The translations under genes were made by a program, and so were the position numbers. Positions 8,361-17,600 of a stretch of DNA of 33,504 bases are shown piece by piece. This DNA comes from an uncultured Spirochaetaceae bacterium (GTDB lineage Bacteria; Spirochaetota; Spirochaetia; Treponematales; Treponemataceae): positions 1 through 33,504 of the forward strand of contig CACYCX010000169.1 of the NCBI GenBank assembly GCA_902772975.1. Reading direction: 5' to 3'. Numbering within the stretch: position 1 is the stretch's first letter; each line of letters starts with the position of its first letter. The notes beneath the pieces are model-generated. The model did no database searches, was not told the origin of the DNA, and worked only from the letters and a program-made list of their open reading frames with translations.

Positions 8361-8436
8361 GCGGCCTGATGAGCCAATGCCGCCCGATGGAGAATGAGGC
8401 GGCCTGATAAGTCAATACCGCCCGATGGTGAATAAG
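8361..8436. repeat. Tandem 38-bp hairpin repeat, two copies plus partial
   Basis: Two adjacent 38-bp units (8361-8398 and 8399-8436) differ at five positions, four of them transitions; a third unit begins with GCGGC at 8437. Each unit can form a hairpin from GGCGG(C) pairing with (G)CCGCC across a 13-nt loop. The GC-rich repeat fills the gap between convergent mnmE and the peptidase gene, and may act as a REP-like element or in transcript end formation. Confidence 0.75.
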
Positions 8437-8444
8437 GCGGCGTC

Positions 8445-9587
8445 TTATATCCTTATAATCCGGGAATGCGTGATTACTTCGTTACCGTCTTCTGTAATCA
8501 GAACATCATTTTCAAGACGGACGCCGCCGAGCTTCGGGTCGTACAAGCCGGGCTCTAATGTTACAATCATGCCCGGTTTAAAAACCACGTCAGCGGCGGC
8601 TCTCTGCCTGATGCCCGGATACTCGTGAACTTCAAGCCCGATTCCGTGTCCCAGTGAATGCGGCATTGATTTTTTTGCCTTTGCAAAAATTTCATCTGCC
8701 TTTGCTGCTGCCGTTTTTACCGGAAGATCTTTTTTATAATAGCCGAGCGCTGAATCAGCCGCCTTTTGTACCAGTGCCAAAAGCTCTTCCTGTTCCCGGC
8801 TTAATTTTCCTTTTGCAACAGTGAGCGTAGTGTCGCTTGTGTAGCCGTTATAGACTACGCCAAAATCAAGAATCGAAAGACCTTTTCCGGGCCATTCGCC
8901 TGCCGTGTAATTCGGGAAGCAGTGAATCGCAAAGCTTCGCTCTGGTCCTGCCGCAAGAGTATCAAAGCCTGTTTTTTCGCAGTCGTACTTTCTGCATTCC
9001 TTTTCAATTAAAAGTGCTACGTCAGTTTCTGTTTTGATTTCACCTTTCTTAATTTTTTCTTCGATAAGGTCAATGATTATGTCACCGATTCTTGCCGCTT
9101 CCTTCGTACATTCAATTTCATATTCATCCTTTACTGCGCGCATTGCTACTGCCTTACTGTGAAGCCCGTTTTCCTTACAGAGAACATCGTAGTCTCTGAG
9201 CGAGTCGATGTACGAAAGAAAAAGCGGATATGGCGTGCACGGAGGAAGTTCGATTTTCGGGAAATTTAATTTCATTGTTCCGAGCACTGCCTTTACGGAG
9301 CGGACTGTCTGACGCTCGTATCTTGTAAACGGAATTACCTTATCCACGAATGCATTCTGCTGGGCGAGGTTTTCATCCCATGGAATTAAAATTGATTTTC
9401 CGTTGCTTGCAATAATTAAAATTGCGTCGTTGATGTGTCCTGAAAAATATCTTACGGACGGATCGCGGCGGCCTTCAGTGTCTTCAAAAATTACGGCGCC
9501 TATTTTTGCGTTCTCCATTTCCTTGGCGAATGCATTGCGCCTTGCCTCAAATATTTCCTTCATCTGTTCTCTTGTTCTTTCTTTCAT
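8445..9587 (-). CDS. Aminopeptidase P family (M24) Xaa-Pro peptidase
   Basis: The 380-residue protein has a creatinase-like N-terminal domain ('RYFSGHINDAILIIASNGKSIL') and a C-terminal pita-bread metallopeptidase domain. All five dinuclear metal ligands of M24 are visible: Asp241 and Asp252 in 'LDFGVVYNGYTSDTT', His314 in 'HSLGHGIG', Glu345 in 'TLEPG' and Glu359 in 'RLEND'. It should cleave N-terminal residues preceding proline in peptides, in the cytoplasm, as no signal peptide is present. The ATG at 9587 lies four bases after the murJ stop, with AGG before it, so the two are co-transcribed and probably coupled. A second in-frame ATG at codon 9 is possible. Substrate preference (Xaa-Pro aminopeptidase versus dipeptidase) cannot be read from sequence. 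Confidence 0.92.
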   Translation of the reverse strand: MKERTREQMKEIFEARRNAFAKEMENAKIGAVIFEDTEGRRDPSVRYFSGHINDAILIIASNGKSILIPWDENLAQQNAFVDKVIPFTRYERQTVRSVKAVLGTMKLNFPKIELPPCTPYPLFLSYIDSLRDYDVLCKENGLHSKAVAMRAVKDEYEIECTKEAARIGDIIIDLIEEKIKKGEIKTETDVALLIEKECRKYDCEKTGFDTLAAGPERSFAIHCFPNYTAGEWPGKGLSILDFGVVYNGYTSDTTLTVAKGKLSREQEELLALVQKAADSALGYYKKDLPVKTAAAKADEIFAKAKKSMPHSLGHGIGLEVHEYPGIRQRAAADVVFKPGMIVTLEPGLYDPKLGGVRLENDVLITEDGNEVITHSRIIRI

Positions 9588-9591
9588 CTGT

Positions 9592-11175
9592 TTACCTGTT
9601 ACCTCTGAATTTTTTTACTATTGCAGTAACGCTTTCATCTTTTGTGATGAAAAGAAGCAGTACACCGGCTGCTCCAAAAATAATTGCGGTCGCAAAAACT
9701 GAAATTCCGTTTCCTATAAATCTTCCGTAACTCAAAAACGCGCTGCAAAACGCCTTGTGCGCAAAGTAAGCAGGAACGCTTGCAATCACGGAAAATATAA
9801 TCATTTTTATCGAATACGAAATTGTAGACAAAACTAATTTTTTTACATCTGCCGATTTTAATTTTGTAAGGAATGCAAAAAGCGCAATCGTATTTACGAC
9901 AGATGCAGCGCTCAGGGCAAACGCAATTCCAACGCCGCCAAACTTAATCGAAAGAACGAATGCAAGCGTAATGTTCGCCGCAAACGAAACAATCCCCGCC
10001 GCCGTAGGCAGCTTTGTATTTCCCTGCGCATAGAATGCCGGAGAAATAATTCTGTTTGCCGCAATGAAAAATAATCCTGCGATATGCAGCCTGAAAACTG
10101 AAAGCGTCATCAAAACCGAATTGTCGTCAAAGCGGCGGCTTTTATATACGAGCGAAATAATTTCTTTTCCCGTAATCAGTGAGTAAAATGTAATCGGGAT
10201 TGTGATGAGTGCTATTATCTTGATGGCGCCCGAAAGCATTTCGTTATATTTATCCCAGTCCTGTTTTTTTGCAAGCGAAGATAAATCTGGAAGAATTACG
10301 GTGCCGATTGAAACTGCAAAAATTCCAAGAATCAGCTCCTGAAGGCGAAGCGAATACTGAAGACTTGAGACAACTCCTTCTCCCGCTCTTCCTGCAAGCG
10401 CTGTTGAAACAAGATCATTAAGCTGATAGGACGCCATTCCGATTATTGTTGGCACGATAAGTGCAACGACCTTTTTCATTCCCGGATTTGAAAATGTTTT
10501 TTTGAGGCTTAAGAATTTTACGGTCCAGCCTGTCTTTAAAACGAACGGAAGCTGAAACAGCGCCTGAACGCATCCACCAATCATAACGCCGGTCGACATC
10601 GCGCGCGCCGGATTTTCCATCCGGCCTGACAGCAGGTAAGTTCCCAGAATCACGCACAGATTAAAAAGTACAGGCGTAAAACCTGACGGCGAAAAAATAT
10701 GCTCGCCGTTAAGCACCCCCTGAAAAAATGCCGCAATCGAAATCACGATTAAATACGGAAACATAATCCTTGTAAGGATTGCTGTCTCCCTGATAAGAAT
10801 GCCGGCGTCTTCCTTGTAAAAAATGCGGACGATATAAGGCGCGCAGGCAATTCCCAATAGAACAGTAAGAGTCGTCAAAAAAGAAATCAGCGTAAATGTC
10901 GCCGAAATAAATTCCTGAGTTTCTTCCTTTGATTTTCCGCCTTCAACATATTCTCGGAAAGTCGGGATGAACGCAACCGAAATGCTGTTTTCAGCAAAAA
11001 GTCGCCGCAGTAAATTCGGAATTAAAAACGCAATTCCAAAGGCGTCTGCATAAATTGATGTTCCCAAAAATCTTGCTTTTGTAGCTTCGCGGATTAAACC
11101 TAAAATCCGGGATAAAAGCGTAAGGACAGAAAGCTTTAGTCCTGAAGAAACCAGATTTCCTTTATTTTTTTCCAT
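9592..11175 (-). CDS. murJ: Lipid II flippase MurJ (MviN)
   Basis: The 527-residue polytopic membrane protein belongs to the MOP exporter superfamily. The N-terminal signature 'LSRILGLIREATKARFLG', the following 'DAFGIAFLIPNLLRRLFAENSISVAFIPTF' region (read in two parts) and about 14 hydrophobic segments match MurJ/MviN. It flips undecaprenyl-linked peptidoglycan precursor across the inner membrane. Length is typical. There is no SD before the ATG at 11175; candidate promoter boxes suggest a leaderless mRNA. It is the first gene of a two-gene unit with the aminopeptidase. Its upstream region is shared with the divergent cyclase gene, the two promoters occupying the same 50 bp. Confidence 0.96.
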   Translation of the reverse strand: MEKNKGNLVSSGLKLSVLTLLSRILGLIREATKARFLGTSIYADAFGIAFLIPNLLRRLFAENSISVAFIPTFREYVEGGKSKEETQEFISATFTLISFLTTLTVLLGIACAPYIVRIFYKEDAGILIRETAILTRIMFPYLIVISIAAFFQGVLNGEHIFSPSGFTPVLFNLCVILGTYLLSGRMENPARAMSTGVMIGGCVQALFQLPFVLKTGWTVKFLSLKKTFSNPGMKKVVALIVPTIIGMASYQLNDLVSTALAGRAGEGVVSSLQYSLRLQELILGIFAVSIGTVILPDLSSLAKKQDWDKYNEMLSGAIKIIALITIPITFYSLITGKEIISLVYKSRRFDDNSVLMTLSVFRLHIAGLFFIAANRIISPAFYAQGNTKLPTAAGIVSFAANITLAFVLSIKFGGVGIAFALSAASVVNTIALFAFLTKLKSADVKKLVLSTISYSIKMIIFSVIASVPAYFAHKAFCSAFLSYGRFIGNGISVFATAIIFGAAGVLLLFITKDESVTAIVKKFRGNR

Positions 11176-11183
11176 GATTATAC

Positions 11184-11212
11184 AGAATAAAAAATTTGCC
11201 GTTTTTTAGCAA
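11184..11212 (-). promoter_or_regulatory. Candidate murJ promoter, start at or next to ATG
   Basis: On the minus strand -35 TTGCTA (11207-11212), a 17-nt spacer and -10 TATTCT (11184-11189) leave eight bases to the murJ ATG, so the predicted RNA start is at or one base before the ATG. Each box matches consensus at four of six positions. A perfect TATAAT also occurs at 11177-11182, but it ends one base before the ATG and is too close to serve this start. Confidence 0.4.
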
Positions 11213-11224
11213 TGGATATATAAT
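11196..11224 (+). promoter_or_regulatory. Promoter of the cyclase gene
   Basis: -35 TTGCCG (11196-11201), a 17-nt spacer and a perfect -10 TATAAT (11219-11224) predict RNA initiation near 11231. Its -35 is interleaved with the murJ promoter on the other strand. Its position shows that the in-frame TTG at 11196 cannot be the start codon of the cyclase. Confidence 0.75.
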
Positions 11225-11247
11225 TTTTACAATAAAAAAAAATTATG

Positions 11248-11255
11248 AGGGGGAG
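11248..11255 (+). promoter_or_regulatory. Ribosome binding site setting the cyclase GTG start
   Basis: AGGGGGAG lies six bases before GTG at 11262. It touches the in-frame TTG at 11256 directly, which is too close, so GTG is the best start. Confidence 0.7.
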
Positions 11256-11261
11256 TTGTCT

Positions 11262-12965
11262 GTGTCTCGCAAGCGCTTTTTTCAGTATGTTGGAAAAACT
11301 CCGATCATACCGATTTCGGGGAAAATACTTTTAATCTTCATTTCCCTGATTCTTCTTTCAAACTTCATGACAAACCTGATTTCAATTCAATTGACTCAAA
11401 CGCAGGTGTTCAATCTTACAAACACGCTTTTGATGAATCAGATGAAGGAGCTTTACACAAACGCCGGAAATCAGTACCAGATTTATGCTTATTCAAAAGA
11501 CAGGGAAAAATGCATAGAGGCGTTGTCGTATTCGGCATCAAGTGATTTTTCGCAGGAACATTCGCTCGCACTCGGCTTTGACCGTACAGGAAAAATTCTT
11601 TTTTTCGCAAGCGGCGCATCTGAATATGAATCTTTTAAGCCCGATGCGTTTTATGATTCAGCAGCCCTTGCCTTGATGAACAGGAAATACAGCGCCGGCG
11701 TGATGGAAGATACTGTTGTGTTTACGCTTCCAGAGGGCGAGTATTTTGGAATCTATAAATATTCTGACGACTGGAACGCGTATTTGGTACGTGCGGAATT
11801 CAGGCCTGAATCTAAAGAATATACCGTTCGCGTTTTCGGAATCATATCTGCAATAATCATTGTGCTTACCGCAATTTTTGTGTTCATCGGAATCTTTATG
11901 TTCCGCAGGGTGTTCTCAAGTATTTCGCGGATTACAAACAGCCTTTACGACATGCAGAGCCGCCAGTCACTTGAAGTGATTAACATTGACGATTCGCCGA
12001 ATGATGACGTTACATATCTTGCCGCTTCGTTCAATTCACTTTCCGTTTCAGTAAATAATCTTTTAAAGACATTCCAGAAATTTGTATCAAAGGACATCGT
12101 TTCAAAAGCTTATGCAGACCACACGATTAATCTTGAAGGAACACAGCGCGAGCTTACGATTCTTTTTTCTGACATTAAAAGCTTTACTTACAGAACTGAA
12201 ACTTTGGGGAACGAAATCATCGACCTTCTCAATGTTCACTATAACAGCGTAATTCACAGCGTTCACGAAAAGCAGGGCGTAATCGGTTCGATTATCGGAG
12301 ACGCAATTCTTGCAATCTTCGGAACGCAAACTCCGGGTTCAATCAAATCAGTTGAGGCAATCGATTCTGCATGGGAGATAACTTATGTTACGGCAGAGCT
12401 TCGCGAAAAGATGAAGGCACACAGGCTTGAAATCGAACAGAGGCGGCGCCTTACCGATGCGGAGGAAAGAGTTTACAACGCAGTCCTTATTGATATCGGC
12501 GTGGGCATTGACGGCGGAACTGTTTTTTATGGAAACATAGGTTCTGACGAGCATATGACGAATACAGTAATCGGCGACAACGTAAACTCAGCGTCACGGC
12601 TTGAAGGAGTTACGCGCATTTATAATCTTCCTGTCATCGTTTCTGAATACATTAAGAATGAGGCGGAAGAAAATACAGACCGCTATAAATTTTACGAAAT
12701 CGATACTGTTCAGGTTAAGGGAAAGACAACAGGCAAAAAGATTTTCTATCCACTTGATTTGTACAAGGCGGGCGCGTCAGAGCTTTCTGAAAAGTTTGAA
12801 ATTTTTGAACAGGGACTTGCCTGCTATTACAAAGGAAACTGGAAGGATGCACGAAAGCATTTTAAAAAATCAGAGCTTGATGTGTGCGAGGTTTTCCTTG
12901 AGAGAATGGGGCTTAAAAGTGCGCCCGCTAAATGGAGTGGTATATGGGAAATGACAACAAAATAA
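11262..12965 (+). CDS. Membrane class III adenylate/guanylate cyclase with HAMP
   Basis: The GTG start at 11262, chosen from the SD and promoter positions, gives 567 residues. There are two membrane spans (about 19-40 and 190-214) around a 150-residue extracytoplasmic sensor region, a HAMP-like linker (about 214-270) and a class III cyclase catalytic domain. The two metal-binding aspartates are present: Asp304 in 'LFSDIKSFT' and Asp347 in 'GSIIGDAILAIFG'. The transition-state region 'TVIGDNVNSASRLEG' and the base-recognition 'VQVKGKTTGKK' lysine are also present, favouring ATP as substrate. An insert of charged residues (about 355-400) separates the second Asp from the core. The product, probably cAMP, could be read by the cNMP-binding protein at 32742-33504. 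It overlaps the next gene by 22 bases. Confidence 0.92.
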   Translation: MSRKRFFQYVGKTPIIPISGKILLIFISLILLSNFMTNLISIQLTQTQVFNLTNTLLMNQMKELYTNAGNQYQIYAYSKDREKCIEALSYSASSDFSQEHSLALGFDRTGKILFFASGASEYESFKPDAFYDSAALALMNRKYSAGVMEDTVVFTLPEGEYFGIYKYSDDWNAYLVRAEFRPESKEYTVRVFGIISAIIIVLTAIFVFIGIFMFRRVFSSISRITNSLYDMQSRQSLEVINIDDSPNDDVTYLAASFNSLSVSVNNLLKTFQKFVSKDIVSKAYADHTINLEGTQRELTILFSDIKSFTYRTETLGNEIIDLLNVHYNSVIHSVHEKQGVIGSIIGDAILAIFGTQTPGSIKSVEAIDSAWEITYVTAELREKMKAHRLEIEQRRRLTDAEERVYNAVLIDIGVGIDGGTVFYGNIGSDEHMTNTVIGDNVNSASRLEGVTRIYNLPVIVSEYIKNEAEENTDRYKFYEIDTVQVKGKTTGKKIFYPLDLYKAGASELSEKFEIFEQGLACYYKGNWKDARKHFKKSELDVCEVFLERMGLKSAPAKWSGIWEMTTK

Positions 12966-14527
12966 AATCGCGTAAGAATGAGCAGCTCTCGGTTACCGAA
13001 AAGGAACTTCTTCTTTTCCTCCGTGAAGAGCTTGAGCCGCTTAAAAAAATCAAGAAGGTAAACACATATAATCTTGAAACGGAATACGCGAAGACTAAAA
13101 AAAATGTTCTGTGGTCAGTATGGATTATGCTTGGAGCAACATTTGTTGTGGCAGGACTTTTTACTTTCTTCCTTATAAGGGAACTTTCTGCAAAAGATAA
13201 AAAGATTACGGTCAACCTTGAATCATTTGAAGATTTGAGCCTGAAAAATCTTTTTAATTCTCTTTCGCGGACGCAGGAACTCTACGAGACCGCAGCAAAG
13301 CAGCATGCTGAATACACCGGCGCGCTTGAGGCAAAGCTCAATCAGGCAAAGCTTACGATGGATTCAGATCTTGATTTACTCAAACGCACGCGCCTTTCGC
13401 GTCAGTCAATAAATGAACGCAGTTCAAAAATCAAGGCAAATTATGATGCTGCGGTCAAGGCTGCCCACGAGCAGTATGATGCTAAAATCGCGGCCGCCGA
13501 GACTGAGATGAAGCAATACGAATCGCAGCTTAAAACATACGACAGCGAAAATGTCGCACGCGCTCAGGAATGGGAAAAGAAAATGGACAGCGAACGCCAG
13601 GTTCAGGAGCTGGAACGCCGCCGCCTTGTAGAAAATTACGAAAGCCAGCTTTCAGTTTTAAGGACGGAGCTTTCTGAAACAAGGCAGAAGGATTTAGATG
13701 ACAGGCGTGAAGCTACGGCAGAGCTTTCATCAAAGTACGAAGCTGAAATTGCAGAGCTCGATCCGTTATTGTCGGATAAGGCGGCTTCTGATATTTTCGC
13801 TTATGTCCGAAACGGCTACCTTACTCCCGAGGAGGCGGCCGCCGTAAAAGCTCGCCGCGAAGCCGCAGCAAAAGAAGGTTCAGCCGAAGGGGCTTCTGCG
13901 TCAGCTGCGGCCCAGTCGGAAGGGCAGGACGTAAAGAATCCTGAAAGCTACAGCCAGTTTAATGCGGCCTCTGTAATTTCTTCGTATCCGGCACTTACTG
14001 AATCATTTGCCCGGACGCTTAATTCAGTTCAGACTAAATACGACGGCTACACATATCTAAGCGGAATTTCATCGGGCATTCCGTACCGCAATACGCTTAA
14101 ATCTGTTGTCCGCACCGAAAAGGCTCTGGCTAATGACATTGCCTCGCAGCTTGCAGATTCAGCCGCAAAAGAAATTTCATCGCTTGCATCAAAAAACAAA
14201 ACGCTTTCGCAAAAGCTTTCTTCGGCAGAGGCCCAGCGTTCTGTCCTGACTGATTTGTTGAACAGCGGAAATCTTGATCCAAAGGCGGACGGCTACATAA
14301 TTTCGGCCGACAATCCTTCTGCAATCGAAGTTTTCATGAAGGACAGCGTAAAGCCTGGAATCAAAACTGACGGCTCGACACGCGTTACTGTTTTTGATGA
14401 AAACAAAAAACGGATTACGACAGGCGCTCTCAGGTTCAATGCAATCGGCTATTATTTTTCACCTGATGATTCTGATGCAAGGCTTGAAAGCGGACAGTCA
14501 ATCAGAATGGGCGTGATTAAAAAGTAG
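12944..14527 (+). CDS. Coiled-coil membrane protein, cyclase partner candidate
   Basis: The start at 12944 is preferred over the ATG at 12932, because GGAG (12934-12937) sits six bases before it; the 12932 codon overlaps that SD. The resulting 527-residue protein has a charged cytoplasmic N-terminus, one membrane span (about 44-66), a long coiled coil (about 95-270), an Ala/Ser/Glu-rich linker (about 290-330) and a second helical region. A C-terminal beta-rich module carries 'IEVFMKDSVKPG' and ends 'SIRMGVIKK'. It overlaps the cyclase gene by 22 bases, so translation is coupled and a shared complex is plausible (inference). No known family was recognised. Without a signal peptide the topology is uncertain, but most of the protein follows the single span. 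Confidence 0.82.
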   Translation: MGNDNKIKSRKNEQLSVTEKELLLFLREELEPLKKIKKVNTYNLETEYAKTKKNVLWSVWIMLGATFVVAGLFTFFLIRELSAKDKKITVNLESFEDLSLKNLFNSLSRTQELYETAAKQHAEYTGALEAKLNQAKLTMDSDLDLLKRTRLSRQSINERSSKIKANYDAAVKAAHEQYDAKIAAAETEMKQYESQLKTYDSENVARAQEWEKKMDSERQVQELERRRLVENYESQLSVLRTELSETRQKDLDDRREATAELSSKYEAEIAELDPLLSDKAASDIFAYVRNGYLTPEEAAAVKARREAAAKEGSAEGASASAAAQSEGQDVKNPESYSQFNAASVISSYPALTESFARTLNSVQTKYDGYTYLSGISSGIPYRNTLKSVVRTEKALANDIASQLADSAAKEISSLASKNKTLSQKLSSAEAQRSVLTDLLNSGNLDPKADGYIISADNPSAIEVFMKDSVKPGIKTDGSTRVTVFDENKKRITTGALRFNAIGYYFSPDDSDARLESGQSIRMGVIKK

Positions 14528-14605
14528 CCTGAAGTATAATTTTGTTTACGGAACATAATGCTGGATAAATTGCGAAGCTCAAACAAATATGCGTAACCCA
14601 AGCCG

Positions 14606-14634
14606 TTGATAAATTCTCATTTTCCCTATATCAT
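14606..14634 (+). promoter_or_regulatory. Promoter of the activase gene
   Basis: -35 TTGATA (14606-14611), a 17-nt spacer and -10 TATCAT (14629-14634) lie in the 162-bp gap before the activase. The predicted leader of about 50 nt contains a small GATAA/TTATC inverted repeat, then GGGA before the ATG. Confidence 0.65.
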
Positions 14635-14689
14635 AGAAAGATAATAGGCAGATAATCGCCTTATCGGAGTGTTGCTTTAAGGGAACTTT

Positions 14690-17600
14690 ATGGAAATGAA
14701 TGAGAATATACAGATAACAGGAAACCTTGAGAAAGTCATTAAGCCGATTCGATTTGGAATTGATGTTGGCTCTACAACTGTAAAGGTTGCCGCGCTTGGT
14801 GACAATGATGAACTCCTGTACAGCGCTTATGAACGACACCGCGCCGATATCCGCAGTACAATTATCACTGTAGTAAACAAAGCTCTTGATTCTCTGCAAA
14901 AGCAGCTCCCTGACGCGGAAAAGACTCCGCTTTCCCTTAAGGTAACTGGTTCAGGCGGGCTTAGCGTTTCGCAGTGGCTCAATATTCCTTTTATTCAGGA
15001 AGTAATCGCAGCCACGACGGCAGTACGCTGCATAATTCCGCAGACAGATGTTGTAATCGAGCTTGGCGGTGAAGATGCCAAAATCACATATTTTAAAGGC
15101 GGCGTAGAGCAGCGCATGAACGGAACCTGTGCCGGTGGTACGGGAGCCTTTATTGACCAGATGGCCGCTCTTCTTGAGACAGATGCCGCGGGGCTTAATG
15201 AACTTGCAGCAGGGGCAACTACAATCTATCCGATTGCCGCTCGATGCGGTGTTTTTGCAAAAACAGACATCCAGCCCCTTATCAACGAAGGCGCCCGCCG
15301 CGAAGATATTGCCGCTTCCATTTATCAGGCCGTCGTTAACCAGACAATATCAGGCCTTGCATGCGGTAAGCCGATTCGCGGTAATGTAGCTTTCCTTGGC
15401 GGACCGCTTCATTTTATGGATCAGCTCCGTCAGCGCTTTATCGAGACATTGAAGCTCAAGCCCGAAGAAATCATCGTTCCTGAAAACTCTCAGCTTTTTG
15501 TAGCAAGCGGCGCGGCTTACTCGGCAGAGCGGAAATACAATTGTGCGCCGACAGAAGAAAAATTTAATTTTCCGACAATCGGCGAATTCAGGGATTCTTT
15601 AAAAAATCTTGTCGGCGCTGAACTGAACGAGGTTCAGAGACTGGAGCCGCTTTTTAATAACGAGGAAGAGCTTAAGGAATTCCGCGAGCGTCATGCTGGC
15701 GAGAAAGCCCTGCGCGGCGACCTTGACAACGCAAAGGGGCCTGTTTTCCTCGGACTTGATTCCGGCTCGACTACTACAAAAGCAGTCCTTGCTGATACCG
15801 ACGGACGCATCCTCTGGAACTTCTACACGGCAAATGCAGGAAACCCGGTTGATATTGCGGTAAAGCTTTTAAAGGATTTGTATGCGCGTCTTCCAAAGGA
15901 TGTGTATATAGCACGAGCCGTTTCTACAGGTTACGGTGAGGCATTGTTCCAGGCCGCGCTGGGTGTCGATTCCGGCGAAGTAGAAACTATTACGCATTAC
16001 CGCGCCGCTGATTTTTTTGTTCCGGGAGTTGAGTTCCTTCTTGATATCGGCGGTCAGGACATGAAGTGCCTTCGCATGAAGGATGGCGCTATAGTTTCGA
16101 TTCAGCTTAACGAGGCATGCTCATCAGGCTGCGGTTCGTTCCTTGATAACTTTGCCCGCACGATGGGAATGGATGTAAAGGAATTCAGCCAGATTGCGCT
16201 TCTGGCAAAAAAGCCTGTTGATTTGGGAAGCCGCTGTACTGTATTCATGAACAGCCGTGTAAAACAGGCGCAGAAGGAAGGCGCCACGGTTGCCGACATC
16301 TCATCAGGACTTTCTTATTCAGTAATTAAAAATGCATTGTTCAAGGTAATCAAGCTTCGCCGGGCAAGCGAGATTGGTACTAAGGTTGTAGTGCAGGGCG
16401 GTACATTTAATAACGATGCCGTTCTCCGTGCGTTCGAAAAAATTTCAGGCGTAAATGTATTCCGTCCTGATGTGGCTGGTCTTATGGGCGCGTATGGTTC
16501 TGCGTTGATAGCCGCCGACCAGTGGAAGGATTTGATGGCGCCAAAGCCGGGTGAACCGGAAGGCACTGTCCATGACGTGCGCTCAACACTTGCAACACCA
16601 CAGCAGCTTGAGTCGTTCCATGTTGATTTGGATTTAAGGCGCTGCGGTAAATGTCAGAATAATTGTCTTCTTACAATAAATACATTTACTACAAAGGATT
16701 CAGAGGGAAAAGAAGTTTCGCGCACTTTTGTTACAGGCAACAGATGTGAGCGCGGCGCTGAGCTTGGCGAAAAGGTTAAGGTCATCGACGCAAGCAATAA
16801 GGAAAACACAAAGGTTGAAGGAAGTGATGCTGAAGAAATCCCGAACCTTTTTGCCTGGAAATATAAGCGCGTGTTTGATTACATTCCGCTTAAGGCTGAA
16901 GATGCGCCGATGGGTGATGTTGGTCTTCCGCGCGTCCTCAATATGTACGAAAATTATCCGCTGTGGTTTACGTTCTTTACAAAGCTCGGATTCCGTGTCC
17001 GGCTTTCTCCCCGTTCAACCCGCGGCGTTTACGAAAAGGGACTTGAAAGCATTCCGTCAGAATCGGTCTGCTATCCGGGAAAGATTTCGCATGGTCATGT
17101 AGAGTCGCTTTTAAAAGCCGGCGTAAAATTTATTTTCTATCCGTGTGCTCCTTACGAGCATCAGGAAGACGCGGGTGCCGGAAACCATTATAACTGTCCG
17201 ATTGTAACAAGCTATCCAGAGGTTCTCCGGAATAATATTGACGCGCTCCGTCAGGACAAGAGCATTTTATATTTGAATCCGTTCCTTCCGATTTACGATA
17301 AGAATCGGCTCGGCTACAGATTGTTTGAAGAACTTCATCCGCATTTTTCAGAAATTACTTTTGAAAAGGTAATGGAAGCTGTAAATGCCGCCTGGGATGA
17401 ACAGGAAAAATTCAGGCGCGAAGTTCAGCAGGCAGGTGAGGAAGCACTTGAACGGATCATTACAAGCGGTACAAACGGTATCGTGCTTGCAGGACGTCCG
17501 TATCACCTTGACCCTGAGATTAACCACGGAATCCCGGAAATGATTCACGGTCTGGGACTTGCCGTATTTACAGAAGATTCGCTCGCTCACTTAGGTTCGA

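Noticed and set aside
8361-8436. CRISPR-like repeat array
   Set aside because: The units abut with no spacers, there are only two full copies, and no cas genes are near.
11177-11182. Perfect TATAAT immediately before the murJ ATG as its -10 box
   Set aside because: It would place the RNA start inside the coding region and no matching -35 lies 17 nt upstream; the TATTCT box just upstream fits better.
11196-11261. TTG at 11196 as the cyclase start, adding 22 residues
   Set aside because: The TTG is the -35 box of the gene's promoter and lies upstream of the predicted RNA start near 11231; AGGGGGAG points to GTG at 11262.
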